Counted from the first letter of the stretch, positions 38,411-47,466 are shown. The stretch is DNA of 64,000 nt from Streptomyces lydicus (GCF_001729485.1 NZ_CP017157.1:6634001-6698000), one strand, 5' to 3'. Numbers and translations are program-made. The notes: a model not told the origin generated them from the sequence alone.

Positions 38411-39622
38411 ATGACTGCCACCGCCACCCGCGTCCTCGTCCTCAACTCCGGCTCCTCGTCGGTGAAGTACCAGCTGCTCGACATGGCCGACGGCCGCCGG
38501 CTCGCCGTCGGGCTCGTCGAGCGCATCGGCGAGGAGAACTCGCGCCTGGTCCACACCCCGCTGGCCACCGGCGGCGAGAAGCGCGAGACCGAGGGCGCGA
38601 TCGCCGACCACGAGACCGCGCTGAAGGCGGTCGCCGCCGAGCTGTCCGCCGACGGCCTGGGCCTGGACTCCCCCCAGCTGGCCGCGATCGGGCACCGGGT
38701 GGTGCACGGCGGACTGAGGTTCACCGAACCGACCGTGATCGACGACGCGGTGCTCAAGGAGATCGAGCGGCTGGTGCCGGTCGCCCCGCTGCACAACCCG
38801 GCGAACATCACCGGCATCAGGACCGCCCAGGCGCTCCGCCCCGACCTGCCGCAGATCGCGGTCTTCGACACCGCCTTCCACTCCACGATGCCGGAGTACG
38901 CGGCCCGCTACGCCATCGACGTGGAGACCGCCGACGCGCACCGCGTCCGCCGCTACGGCTTCCACGGCACCTCGCACGCGTACGTCTCCCGCCGGACCGC
39001 GGCGCTGCTCGGCCAGGACCCCGCCGAGGTCAACGTCATCGTGCTGCACCTGGGCAACGGCGCCTCCGCCTCGGCGGTGGCCGGCGGCCGCTGCGTGGAC
39101 ACCTCGATGGGCCTGACGCCGCTGGAGGGCCTGGTCATGGGCACCCGCTCGGGCGACATCGACCCGGCGGTCACCTTCCACCTCAAGCGGGTGGCGGGGA
39201 TGTCGGCGGACGAGATCGACGAGCTGCTCAACAAGAAGAGCGGGCTGCTCGGGCTGTGCGGCGACAACGACATGCGGGAGATCCGGCGCCGGATCGACGA
39301 GGGCGACGAGCGGGCCGCGCTCGCCTTCGACATCTACATCCACCGGCTGAAGAAGTACATCGGCGCCTACTACGCGGTGCTCGGCCGGGTCGACGCGGTG
39401 GTCTTCACCGCGGGCGTCGGCGAGAACGCCGCCCCGGTGCGCGAGGCGGCCGTCGCGGGACTGGAGGAGCTGGGCCTGGCGGTGGACGCCGGACTCAACG
39501 CCGTACGGTCCGACGAGCCGCGGCTGATCTCGCCGGAGTACGCCCGGGTCGCGGTCGCCGTGGTGCCGACGGACGAGGAACTGGAGATCGCTCAGCAGAC
39601 ATACGCCCTGGTCAGCGCGTAG
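38411..39622 (+). CDS. ackA: Acetate kinase
   Basis: A 403-residue ASKHA-fold kinase that interconverts acetyl phosphate and acetate with ATP. Motifs LVLNSGSSSVKYQLLD, YGFHGTSHAYVSRR, LHLGNGASASAVAGG, CVDTSMGLTPLEGLVMGTRSGDIDP and FTAGVGENA are all present. Start ATG 38411 lies 46 bp after pta. Complete and ordinary. An acetate operon with pta; pyk follows 61 bp later. Confidence 0.97.
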   Translation: MTATATRVLVLNSGSSSVKYQLLDMADGRRLAVGLVERIGEENSRLVHTPLATGGEKRETEGAIADHETALKAVAAELSADGLGLDSPQLAAIGHRVVHGGLRFTEPTVIDDAVLKEIERLVPVAPLHNPANITGIRTAQALRPDLPQIAVFDTAFHSTMPEYAARYAIDVETADAHRVRRYGFHGTSHAYVSRRTAALLGQDPAEVNVIVLHLGNGASASAVAGGRCVDTSMGLTPLEGLVMGTRSGDIDPAVTFHLKRVAGMSADEIDELLNKKSGLLGLCGDNDMREIRRRIDEGDERAALAFDIYIHRLKKYIGAYYAVLGRVDAVVFTAGVGENAAPVREAAVAGLEELGLAVDAGLNAVRSDEPRLISPEYARVAVAVVPTDEELEIAQQTYALVSA

Positions 39623-39683
39623 GCCCTGGGGCTTCCACCAGCTGGAATATTCCGCTCGTAAACAAACCGATAGGATTCCGCTC

Positions 39684-41111
39684 ATGCGCCGTTCCAAAAT
39701 CGTCTGCACCCTGGGCCCCGCCGTCGACTCCTACGAGCAGCTGAAGACGCTGATCGAAGCCGGTATGAACGTGGCCCGATTCAACATGAGCCACGGGACC
39801 CAGCCGGAGCACGAGGAGCGGTACCACCGCCTCCGCAAAGCCTGCGAGGAGACCGGCCGCGCCGTCGGCGTGCTGGCCGACCTCCAGGGCCCCAAGATCC
39901 GCCTCGCGACGTTCGCCGACGGTCCGGTGGAGCTGGTGCGCGGCGACGAGTTCGTCATCACCACCGAGGACGTGCCCGGTGACCGGACCATCTGCGGCAC
40001 GACCTACAAGGGCCTGCCCGGCGACGTCTCCAAGGGCGACCCGGTCCTGATCAACGACGGCAACGTCGCGCTCCAGGTCGTCGAGGTCGAGGGCTCGCGG
40101 GTGCGCACCATCGTCATCGAGGGCGGGGTCATCTCCGACCACAAGGGCATCAACCTGCCCGGTGCCGCGGTGAACGTCCCCGCGCTGTCCGAGAAGGACA
40201 TCGAGGACCTCAAGTTCGCCCTGCGGATGGGCTGCGACATGGTGGCGCTGTCCTTCGTCCGGGACGCCAAGGACGTCCAGGACGTGCACCGCGTGATGGA
40301 CGAGGTGGGCCGGCGGGTCCCGGTCATCGCCAAGGTGGAGAAGCCGCAGGCGGTGGCCAACATGGAGGAGGTCGTCATGGCCTTCGACGCGGTCATGGTG
40401 GCCCGTGGTGACCTGGCGGTGGAGTATCCGCTGGAGAAGGTCCCGATGGTGCAGAAGCGGCTCATCGAGCTGTGCCGGCGCAACGCCAAGCCGGTGATCG
40501 TCGCGACCCAGATGATGGAGTCGATGATCACCAACTCCCGGCCGACCCGCGCCGAGGCGTCCGACGTCGCCAACGCCATCCTCGACGGTGCGGACGCGGT
40601 GATGCTCTCCGCGGAGTCCTCGGTCGGCCAGTACCCGATCGAGACCGTCAAGACGATGTCGAAGATCGTCGAGGCGGCCGAGGAGGAGCTGCTCTCCAAG
40701 GGCCTGCAGCCGCTGGTGCCGGGCAAGAAGCCGCGGACGCAGGGCGGCGCGGTGGCCCGCGCGGCGTGCGAGATGGCCGACTTCCTCGACGGCAAGGCGC
40801 TGGTGGCGTTCACCAAGTCCGGTGACACCGCCCGCCGCCTCTCCCGCTACCGCGCGGCCCAGCCGATCCTGGCCTTCACCACCGACACGACCACCCGCAA
40901 CCAGCTCACCCTGAGCTGGGGCGTGGACAGCTTCGTGGTGCAGCACGTCGACAACACCGACGCGATGGTCGACCTGGTGGACGCCGAGCTGCTCAAGCTC
41001 AAGCGCTACAGCAAGGGCGACACCATGCTCATCACGGCCGGTTCGCCCCCCGGCGTCCCCGGCACCACCAACATGGTCCGGGTGCACCACCTGGGCGGCG
41101 AGCGCGCCTGA
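39684..41111 (+). CDS. pyk: Pyruvate kinase
   Basis: A 475-residue enzyme that makes pyruvate and ATP from phosphoenolpyruvate. MRRSKIVCTLGPA start, GMNVARFNMSHG, metal/substrate region VMVARGDLAVEYPLEKVP, KPVIVATQMMESMITN and a C-terminal domain with FTKSGDTARRLSRYR. Family length is normal. The upstream gap holds A/T-rich bases around 39650-39680 and could contain its own promoter. A strong hairpin follows. Confidence 0.97.
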   Translation: MRRSKIVCTLGPAVDSYEQLKTLIEAGMNVARFNMSHGTQPEHEERYHRLRKACEETGRAVGVLADLQGPKIRLATFADGPVELVRGDEFVITTEDVPGDRTICGTTYKGLPGDVSKGDPVLINDGNVALQVVEVEGSRVRTIVIEGGVISDHKGINLPGAAVNVPALSEKDIEDLKFALRMGCDMVALSFVRDAKDVQDVHRVMDEVGRRVPVIAKVEKPQAVANMEEVVMAFDAVMVARGDLAVEYPLEKVPMVQKRLIELCRRNAKPVIVATQMMESMITNSRPTRAEASDVANAILDGADAVMLSAESSVGQYPIETVKTMSKIVEAAEEELLSKGLQPLVPGKKPRTQGGAVARAACEMADFLDGKALVAFTKSGDTARRLSRYRAAQPILAFTTDTTTRNQLTLSWGVDSFVVQHVDNTDAMVDLVDAELLKLKRYSKGDTMLITAGSPPGVPGTTNMVRVHHLGGERA

Positions 41112-41127
41112 CGCACCCGCACAGCAG

Positions 41128-41174
41128 AACGGCGGTGGGTCGCCCCTCCTGGAGGGGCGGCCCACCGCCGTTTT
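41128..41174. terminator. Bidirectional terminator after pyk
   Basis: 20-nt arms (41128-41147 and 41153-41172) pair with one G-U and a 5-nt loop; TTTT follows on the plus strand and AA-T pairing gives a U-tract on the minus transcript. It sits between convergent pyk and the secreted-protein gene. Confidence 0.85.
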
Positions 41175-41215
41175 CTGCGGCTCCCGGAAAAGCTCCGGCC
41201 GGATGGTGCTCCCGG

Positions 41216-42505
41216 TCAGTTCTCTATGGTCACGTGCATGCCCGGGACATGCAGGTTCCCGCCGAACTGGCCCGCCTGGTCGAGCTTGACCTTGCTGAAG
41301 TACGCGAACGGGACGTTCAGCGGCGGCGGGTGCTCGGGATCGAAGACGATCGGGATCAGACCGAAGAGGTTGCCCTGCAGCCGCTCGGTGTACAGGGTCA
41401 CCTTGCCGCCGCGGATCGTGGACGTGGACCCCGGCGTCGACCTGACGTGGTACTTCTTGCCGGACGCCGGGTCATCGACGATCTGGTGCAGATCACCGAT
41501 GTCGATGCTGTCGGCGGTGAACTTCAGGGCCTGCTTGGTGTGGCCGCTCTGCGTCGTGACGTTGACGACGCCCTCGTAGTCCAGGCCGCGCAGGGTGAGC
41601 CCGCTGGACTCCAGGTGCCAGGGGTCGTCGGGCAGGGTGACGGGGGTCTGCTCGTCCTTGCCCTTCTGCTTGTTCTCCACGACGCAGGGGTATGCCTGCT
41701 TGCCGCTGGCGTCCTTGCCGTCCAGCCCGCCGCCGGGCAGGGCGTTGTCCGCCGTGCCGATGGCGCCGTGGACGGTGTCGTTGACCGTCTTGGACCCGTT
41801 CTTGAGGGCGTCACCGGCCTTGCCGGCGCTGCCCGTGACGCCGCCGAGGGTCTCCTTGAGCGGCTTGGTGACCTTGTCGGTGGCGGATCCGGAGTCGTCG
41901 GCCTTCGGCGTCGCGTCCTTGGTGGCGGACTGCGACGGCGAGGGGCTCGGCGACGCGGAGGAGTCGTCGGACTTGTCGCCGCCCAGCAGACCGCCGAGCG
42001 CGTCACCGACGCCGCCCAGCAGACCGCCGTCGTCCTTCTTGTCCTCGGAGGCCGACGGCGACGGGGTCGCGGAGCCGGAGGGCTCGTCGGTCTTCTGAGA
42101 AGCGGACGGCGAGGGCGCCGGCTTGTCGGCGGTGTCCTTGCTCTTCGAGGGCGAGGGCGAGGACGAGGGATCGGCGGACGGCGTGGAGTCGCCCTTCGAG
42201 TCCTTGTTGTCCTTCTTGTCCTTCGCGGTGGTGTCCTTGGACTTGCCCTGATCGCCGGCCTTGTCCGGGGCGGAGACGCAGGGGCCGTCCTTGAAGGGGC
42301 TCTTGGGCGGCGCCGACTTGGCGATCGCCATCTGGGGCGTCAGCCCCATCCCCATCAGCACGGCGGACGGCATGGCGGCGATGGCTATCGCCTTGCCCGC
42401 GGGCACGTGCAGCCGAGTCAGCAGCGGCTTCTTGGGCGCCGCATGCCTCGGCCCGGTTCTCGCCCCGGCGGCTGCAGTCTCCTCGTGCAGCTCGTCACCC
42501 GGCAC
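41216..42505 (-). CDS. Secreted Ser/Pro/Lys/Asp-rich protein of the DUF6114/DUF6230 locus
   Basis: A 429-residue protein of unknown function. GTG at 42505 with GGAGG four bases upstream. An N-terminal hydrophilic stretch and a signal-like hydrophobic segment (about 38-65, KAIAIAAMPSAVLMGMGLTPQMAIA) precede a disordered linker (about 70-230) with repeated SPSPSPS, KDKKD and GLLGG units. The C-terminal 160 residues form a compact domain starting at a Cys (YPCVVENKQ) with GLTLRGLDYEGVV and FTADSIDIGDLHQIVDD. The gene overlaps the DUF6114 gene by 11 bp. Likely external or wall-associated. Confidence 0.8.
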   Translation of the reverse strand: MPGDELHEETAAAGARTGPRHAAPKKPLLTRLHVPAGKAIAIAAMPSAVLMGMGLTPQMAIAKSAPPKSPFKDGPCVSAPDKAGDQGKSKDTTAKDKKDNKDSKGDSTPSADPSSSPSPSKSKDTADKPAPSPSASQKTDEPSGSATPSPSASEDKKDDGGLLGGVGDALGGLLGGDKSDDSSASPSPSPSQSATKDATPKADDSGSATDKVTKPLKETLGGVTGSAGKAGDALKNGSKTVNDTVHGAIGTADNALPGGGLDGKDASGKQAYPCVVENKQKGKDEQTPVTLPDDPWHLESSGLTLRGLDYEGVVNVTTQSGHTKQALKFTADSIDIGDLHQIVDDPASGKKYHVRSTPGSTSTIRGGKVTLYTERLQGNLFGLIPIVFDPEHPPPLNVPFAYFSKVKLDQAGQFGGNLHVPGMHVTIEN

Positions 42506-43058
42506 GGTGCCTCCTGTTGGTTCCGTTGGTCGGGCTCGTTCCTGACAGGTCGTCCAGTCCGTTGCCCGACCCGGATCCGGCCGGCGAGGGGTTGGTGGCC
42601 ACGACCGGCCCGGCGACGTTGCGGGCCGCCGGCCCTTCGGTGTCCTCCCCGCCGGCTGCTGCCTCGCCCGGCGCCCAGGCCACTCCCAGCGCTCCGCCGA
42701 TCAGCCCCAACAGGAAGCCGACCAGGAAGGCGCCGAAGTTCGAGACGACCAGCGAGACCAGGGCGAGCAGGATCGCCGCCACCCCCGCGAAGACGCGGGA
42801 CGCCGGCTGGAACCACATGGTCAGACCGAGCACGACCAGCAGGACGCCGATGATCAGCGAGCCCGCGCCGGCGGTGGTCGCCATGCGGACGGTCAGCGAA
42901 CCGATCGTGAGATTCGCGTAGGGGATATACATGATCGGGAGGCCGGCCAGCAGGGTCAGCATCCCGCCCCAGAACGGACGGTGTCCGCGCCACTCCCGGA
43001 ACGACATCCTCTTGCGGCCGATGCCTTCGATCAGCCGTGGTCGCGTCTCGGCGCTCAT
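42495..43058 (-). CDS. DUF6114-like membrane protein
   Basis: A 187-residue membrane protein of unknown function. A basic N terminus (FREWRGHRPFWGG) leads into four or five helices, among them GMLTLLAGLPIMYIPYANL, GAGSLIIGVLLVVLGLTMWF and NFGAFLVGFLLGLIGGALGVAW, then a Gly/Ala/Asn-rich tail of about 55 residues. Layout and neighbours match the actinobacterial DUF6114 family. Start ATG 43058 follows GGGAGG. Co-transcribed with the overlapping secreted-protein gene and probably with DUF6230 upstream. Confidence 0.82.
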   Translation of the reverse strand: MSAETRPRLIEGIGRKRMSFREWRGHRPFWGGMLTLLAGLPIMYIPYANLTIGSLTVRMATTAGAGSLIIGVLLVVLGLTMWFQPASRVFAGVAAILLALVSLVVSNFGAFLVGFLLGLIGGALGVAWAPGEAAAGGEDTEGPAARNVAGPVVATNPSPAGSGSGNGLDDLSGTSPTNGTNRRHRAG

Positions 43059-43275
43059 GCGCCAGCCTCCCTACGGTCGGCGGGCTCGCATTCGCACCGC
43101 GCGCACCTGTCGATGATTCGCTCGCGAGGCTCGCTCATGTCGTACAGCTCCTCGGGACTGGCAAATCGGTGGTTCTGAGCTGATGTGTGCTACCTGGCTA
43201 CCCGGCGTACGGGCACGGGGAACGGCATCCGACTCGCCGCGCAGCTCTTCACCCCGCGCCCGCACGCTCAGTGCG

Positions 43276-43893
43276 TCAGAAGCACTCGCTCTTGCCCTTG
43301 GCGACGCTCATCTTGAGGCCGCTGAGCTTGAACGTGCCGGCCGTCGTGGCCCACGCCGTCTGACGGACGTGGGTCAGCGTGGCCGAGTCGGCCTGCTGGG
43401 CGAACGAGCCCGGGTCGGCCTTGTCGCCCTTGTGCATGCCCGGACCCTTGGTCGTCGAGCCTGCAGCAACACCGATGTCGATGTTGTTGAAGGTCGCGTC
43501 CGCGGACAGCTGGTCGAGGTCGATGTAGAGGTTCTTCGCCTCGACGGGCGTGTCACCGCCACCGGCCGACAGCTTCATCGACACATCGCCGAAGACCGGG
43601 ACCGGCACGACCACCGACTGGCAGAGGTTCCTGATCTTGGCGTTCGAGAACCCCGAGACCGCTACCGGGACCTGCTTGCCGCCCTTCTGGGCGTCAATGG
43701 CTCCATACTGAACAAATCCGGTGCCGTCCAGCCGGTCTGTAGCGACCTTGAACTGCTGACCGGACACGCTGAACGATGCCGCGAGCGCACCCTGCGAAAG
43801 GGCGACACCGATCGCGGCGGTCGCCGCGACGCTCGGCACCATGACGACGGCGAACCGCTTCCATCTGGTCCCGCCACGAGCCAGGGACTCCAT
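43276..43893 (-). CDS. DUF6230-like secreted protein
   Basis: A 205-residue protein of unknown function with an excellent ribosome site (GGAGGA) before its ATG. The N terminus has a signal-type segment (RWKRFAVVMVPSVAATAAIGVALSQGALA). The mature part is beta-rich with two Cys (NLCQS and final SECF), GTGFVQYGAID, and SATLTHVRQTAWATTAGTFKLSGL. Homologues are sometimes called cholesterol esterase without evidence; no serine-hydrolase motif is visible. It heads the DUF6230-DUF6114-secreted protein set, with three TTAC/GTAA palindromes 360-530 bp upstream. Confidence 0.82.
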   Translation of the reverse strand: MESLARGGTRWKRFAVVMVPSVAATAAIGVALSQGALAASFSVSGQQFKVATDRLDGTGFVQYGAIDAQKGGKQVPVAVSGFSNAKIRNLCQSVVVPVPVFGDVSMKLSAGGGDTPVEAKNLYIDLDQLSADATFNNIDIGVAAGSTTKGPGMHKGDKADPGSFAQQADSATLTHVRQTAWATTAGTFKLSGLKMSVAKGKSECF

Positions 43894-44251
43894 GACTTTC
43901 CTCCTTCTCGGACGTACATCTCCGGTACCGGCGGCCTCAGTTGGGCAGCGGTACCTGGGATGGGAGAAGTGCTACGTCCTCGGGAAGGAGAGCGCCCGTT
44001 CTCGGAGGCACATCGTGTTCCGAACACCGGCGATCACCCCCGAGCGACAACCACTGGCCACGCTCTCGCGCAACCTCCTGGACAGGCCCTGCCGGATGGG
44101 GCAGAGACCCCCCTGTCCACGGCCGGCGCCACTGCCGCCGACCACTCGGTGGGGACCCAAGTGACCCGCCGCGCCGACCGGATGCCGGGCTGCGGGAATG
44201 GACCGAGCGTGGCCGATCGTGGTCCATTCGGAGCCGCCGCACAAGGGGCTC

Positions 44252-44424
44252 GTTACTTGCGGGTAACGGGCTGATAACCGCGTCACGACGCACCGATATC
44301 ACCCGGGTACACAGGGTCGCCGCTCACTGCGGAAAGACATACGGCATTTGCGGACAGAGCGCCGCAAGAGGGCCGCCGCGACTTACTCCAAGTAACAGCG
44401 GCCACGATTACCAAGTTTAGGTAA
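44252..44424. promoter_or_regulatory. Three TTAC/GTAA inverted repeats (candidate operators)
   Basis: GTTAC-N6-GTAAC at 44252-44267, TTACT-CCA-AGTAA at 44383-44395 and TTACC-N7-GGTAA at 44408-44424. All share TTAC...GTAA half-sites with different spacers. Such half-sites are typical of dimeric TetR/GntR-type repressors. They lie upstream of the DUF6230 gene and downstream of the thioredoxin gene; the regulator is unknown. Confidence 0.45.
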
Positions 44425-44437
44425 AACGTGGCCGCTG
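44396..44437. terminator. Stem-loop downstream of thioredoxin-like gene
   Basis: Perfect 11-bp arms (44396-44406, 44427-44437) enclose a 20-nt A/T-rich loop that contains one of the TTACC/GGTAA repeats. It begins 68 bp after the leftward thioredoxin stop and could end that transcript; overlap with candidate operators leaves its role open. Confidence 0.45.
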
Positions 44438-44504
44438 CTTCGTTTGTTTGGTCAAGCGACGAAGGCCGTACAGGTCAGAAGGGGGCGCCTCGTACGACAG
44501 TGGG

Positions 44505-45476
44505 TCAGAACAGCACCCGGGCAAGCGCGGTACGCGCCGCGATCACCCGCGGATCGTCCGTCCCGACGACGTCGAAGAGCTCCAGCAGCCGCACCCGCGC
44601 GGCCTCCCGGTCGTCACCGGCCGTCCGCTTCACCGCGTCGACCAGCCGGCCGAACGCGTCCTCGACGTGCCCGCCGACCAGGTCGAGGTCCGCGGCACGG
44701 ATCTGCGCCTGCGCGTCGGCCGGGTTCTCCGCGGCCTCCTTGCGCACCGCCTGCGGGTCGAGGTCCTGCACCCGGTGCAGGAGTTCGGCCTGCGCGAGAC
44801 CGAGCTTGGCCTCCGGGTTGGTCGGGTCGTCGGCCAGCACGTTCTTGTACGCCTGGACGGCGCCGCCCAGATCGCCGGCGTCCAGCGCCTGACCGGCGGC
44901 CTCCAGCAGCGCGTCGTACGGGCCGACCGGGGCCGGGGCCTCGGCGACCGGCTGCTCCTCGGCGGCGGCCGGGTCGACCGGCGCGCCCACGATGCCGAAC
45001 TGCTGCTCGGCGGCCTGCACCAGCTGGTCGAACACCTGCCGGATCTGCGCCTCCGGGGCCGCGCCCTGGAACAGCGGGATCGGCTGGCCGGCGACCACCG
45101 CGAAGACCGCCGGGATGCCCTGCACCCCGAACTGCTGGAACAGCATCTGGTTGGCGTCGACGTCGATCTTGGCCAGCACCAGCTTGCCGGCGTACTCGTT
45201 CACGAGCCGCTCCAGCAGCGGACCCAGCTGCTTGCACGGCTCGCACCACTCGGCCCAGAAGTCGATGACGACCGGGACCTCGGTGGAGCGCTGCAGGACC
45301 TCCTGCTGGAAGCCCGCCTCGTCAACGTCGAACACCAGGCGGGCGCCGCTCGTGGGGGCCCGGCCCGTACGGGCGGCCTCGGCGCGCGCCTGCTCCGCCT
45401 TCTGCTTCGCTTCACCCGCCGCCTTCACCGCTGCGAGGTCGACGACTCCACTCATGGACATATTGCGTGGCTGCAT
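44505..45476 (-). CDS. Thioredoxin-domain protein with TPR tail (CnoX/YbbN-like)
   Basis: A 323-residue cytoplasmic protein; ATG 45476 (MQPRNMSMSGVVD) has GGGAGG upstream. Residues about 50-160 are a thioredoxin fold (VVIDFWAEWCEPCKQLGPLLERL); the active site is CEPC instead of CGPC, which may shift its redox potential. The C-terminal 140 residues hold helical repeats (AGQALDAGDLGGAVQAYKNVLADDPTNPEAKLGLAQAE split by a proline linker) like the TPR part of YbbN/CnoX, a holdase linked to chaperonins. Function in Streptomyces is inferred from that family. Confidence 0.9.
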   Translation of the reverse strand: MQPRNMSMSGVVDLAAVKAAGEAKQKAEQARAEAARTGRAPTSGARLVFDVDEAGFQQEVLQRSTEVPVVIDFWAEWCEPCKQLGPLLERLVNEYAGKLVLAKIDVDANQMLFQQFGVQGIPAVFAVVAGQPIPLFQGAAPEAQIRQVFDQLVQAAEQQFGIVGAPVDPAAAEEQPVAEAPAPVGPYDALLEAAGQALDAGDLGGAVQAYKNVLADDPTNPEAKLGLAQAELLHRVQDLDPQAVRKEAAENPADAQAQIRAADLDLVGGHVEDAFGRLVDAVKRTAGDDREAARVRLLELFDVVGTDDPRVIAARTALARVLF

Positions 45477-45645
45477 GGGTCCATCCTCCCCCCTGGGCGG
45501 TCCGTTCCGGAAAGCGATCCGGAAAGCGATGCGGCGGTGGCGCGATCGACCCGGCGGTCGGTGCGGTGATCGGTACTGCCTGCGGCCCGCGGAGGGCCGT
45601 CGAGCGCGGCCATGGGTCCCCACCCACGGCCAGTGGCTGTCGCTT

Positions 45646-45668
45646 TTACGCTACGACCCGTAGCGTAA
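45646..45668. promoter_or_regulatory. TetR-type operator, perfect inverted repeat
   Basis: TTACGCTACG-ACC-CGTAGCGTAA: perfect 10-bp arms around 3 bp, in the divergent region between the thioredoxin (start 45476) and TetR (start 45760) genes. Size and symmetry fit a TetR dimer site; the adjacent regulator probably binds it. Confidence 0.75.
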
Positions 45669-45759
45669 CTCGCCGTCGCCCCCGCGCGACAACCGGTTCC
45701 GGCCCCGTGCGGAGTGATCTGCCTCACTGGCCGGGCCGCCCGGCCCCGTACTGGCCGGT

Positions 45760-46422
45760 ATGGTCGCCCGCATGCACCACTCCGCCAGCCCCCGGAAAGG
45801 CCGCACGGGCCGCCCGCGCAGCGTCGAGACCGACCACGCGATCCTCCACGCCACCCGTGCCGCACTCGTCGACCTGGGCTGGGGGCGGCTGACCATGAGT
45901 GAGGTGGCGGCCCGGGCCGGCGTCGCCAAGACGACGCTCTACCGGCGCTGGGCCAACAAGAACGAGCTGGTCGTGGACGCCGTGGCGGTGCTCTTCGACG
46001 AGCTCGAACTGCCCGACCGGGGCTGCCTGCAGGCGGACATCGAGGGCGTGGTGCTCCAGTTCGGCGCGCTGCTCGCCCGGCCCGAGACCAAGACCGCGCT
46101 GATGGCCGTGGTCGCCGAGTCCACCACCGACGAGGCGCTGCGCGAGCGGATCCGCTCGGCGATCGTCGACCGCCAGAAGCGGCTGGTGCAGCTGGGCCGC
46201 TCGCGGGCGCAGGAGCGCGGCGAACTGCCGGCGGACACCCCCGGCGAGGAGGGCGCGCGGACCGCCGCCCGCACCATGGACCTGATCTTCGATGTGATCG
46301 CCGGTGCGATCGTGCACCGCACCCTGGTCAGCGGCGAGCCCGTGGACGCCGCGTGGGGCCGCGACTTCACCGCGCTCTTCCTCACCGGCCTGGCGGGCCT
46401 GGGGGACGGCGAGCCGGCCTGA
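45760..46422 (+). CDS. TetR/AcrR-family transcriptional regulator
   Basis: A 220-residue repressor. Start ATG 45760; ATG 45772 is equally possible as neither has a clear ribosome site. After a basic arm (SPRKGRTGRPRSVETD) comes the TetR helix-turn-helix with MSEVAARAGVAKTTLYRRWANKNEL. The ligand-binding half (RPETKTALMAVVAESTTDEALRERI) has the C-terminal layout of the TetR_C_11-type group. It is probably autoregulated through the palindrome at 45646-45668 and may control the divergent thioredoxin-like gene. Confidence 0.93.
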   Translation: MVARMHHSASPRKGRTGRPRSVETDHAILHATRAALVDLGWGRLTMSEVAARAGVAKTTLYRRWANKNELVVDAVAVLFDELELPDRGCLQADIEGVVLQFGALLARPETKTALMAVVAESTTDEALRERIRSAIVDRQKRLVQLGRSRAQERGELPADTPGEEGARTAARTMDLIFDVIAGAIVHRTLVSGEPVDAAWGRDFTALFLTGLAGLGDGEPA

Positions 46423-46461
46423 GCCGGCCCGGGCCGCCGCCGGCCCGGGCCCGCCCGCGGA

Positions 46462-47466
46462 TCAGACCTGGTAGCGGTCGGCGGCGAACAGGTGCAGGTT
46501 CTCGGCGACCCAGTCCGAGGTCCGCTTCAGCCCCTCCTCCAGGGAGACCTCCGGCTGCCACGAAGCCCAGCGGCGCGCCCGGGAGTTGTCCGACAGCAGC
46601 CGCTCGACCTCGCTGCCCGACGGCCGCAGCCGCGCCGGGTCGACGACGACCTCCGCGTCCCGGCCCGAGGCGGCGATCAGCGCCTCGGCCAGCGCCCCGA
46701 TGGCGATCTCCCGGCCGGTGCCGAGGTTGACGACCTGTCCCAGTGCCCGGTCGCAGTCCGCCAGCGCCAGGAACCCGGCCGCGGTGTCGGTGACGTAGGT
46801 GAAGTCGCGGGTGGGGGTGAGCGAGCCGAGCTTGATCTGCCGGGCGCCGGAGTGGAGCTGGGCGAGGATCGTGGGGATCACGGCGCGCGCGGACTGCCGG
46901 GGCCCGTAGGTGTTGAAGGGGCGGACGACCGTCACCGGCAGCTCGAAGGCGTGCCAGTGCGACAGCGCCATCATGTCCGCGCCGATCTTCGAGGCGGAGT
47001 ACGGCGACTGCGGCTGGAGCGGGTGGTCCTCGCCGATCGGCGCGGTCAGCGCGGTCCCGTAGACCTCACTGGTGGAGGTGTGCACCAGCCGCCGCACGGC
47101 ATGCTGCCGGCACGCCTCCGCGACGTTCTCCGTCCCCACCACGTTCGTCTGCACATAGGCGCCCGGTGAGTCGTAGCTGTACGGGATGCCGATCAGCGCG
47201 GCCAGGTGGAAGACCGTGTCGCAGCCCGCGACCGCGTCCCGCACCCGGCCCGCGTCCCGCACGTCCCCGGCGAGCATCTCGACCGGGCTGCCCGGGCCCA
47301 GGAAGCGCGCCAGGTGGCCCTTCTCCGCGTACGGCTTGTAGTGCACGAAGGCGCGCACCTCGGCGCCGGCCTCGACCAGCAGGTCGACCAGGGTCGAACC
47401 GATGAACCCCTCGGCCCCGGTGACCAGGACCCTGCGGCCGCTCCACGTCTGCGTACTGCTGCTCAT
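46462..47466 (-). CDS. NAD-dependent sugar-nucleotide epimerase/4,6-dehydratase (LegB-like)
   Basis: A 334-residue extended short-chain dehydrogenase. Rossmann motif VTGAEGFIGS, the triad STSEVYG...YSASK (Tyr and Lys of YxxxK), NTYGPRQSARAVIPT. The segment VRAFVHYKPYAEKGHLARFL resembles LegB/bacillosamine-type UDP-GlcNAc 4,6-dehydratases. Its ATG overlaps the upstream MurG-like stop (ATGA), so the two are made together. Likely makes a modified sugar nucleotide for an envelope glycan; the substrate is not determined. Confidence 0.88.
   Translation of the reverse strand: MSSSTQTWSGRRVLVTGAEGFIGSTLVDLLVEAGAEVRAFVHYKPYAEKGHLARFLGPGSPVEMLAGDVRDAGRVRDAVAGCDTVFHLAALIGIPYSYDSPGAYVQTNVVGTENVAEACRQHAVRRLVHTSTSEVYGTALTAPIGEDHPLQPQSPYSASKIGADMMALSHWHAFELPVTVVRPFNTYGPRQSARAVIPTILAQLHSGARQIKLGSLTPTRDFTYVTDTAAGFLALADCDRALGQVVNLGTGREIAIGALAEALIAASGRDAEVVVDPARLRPSGSEVERLLSDNSRARRWASWQPEVSLEEGLKRTSDWVAENLHLFAADRYQV

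Larger units (their letters stand above)
43894..44504. other. Long intergenic region between DUF6230 and thioredoxin genes
   Basis: 611 bp with no supportable gene. It should contain the DUF6230 promoter and the thioredoxin terminator. Its bias is weaker than in flanking genes, with A/T-rich patches near 44270-44425. The thioredoxin-proximal 180 bp contain three TTAC/GTAA inverted repeats and a stem-loop, listed separately. Confidence 0.6.

Noticed and set aside
41595..42098. 167-residue frame opposite the secreted-protein gene
   Set aside because: Antisense to a gene with ribosome site, signal segment and overlap with its neighbour; composition is the complement of the Ser/Pro/Lys-rich linker.
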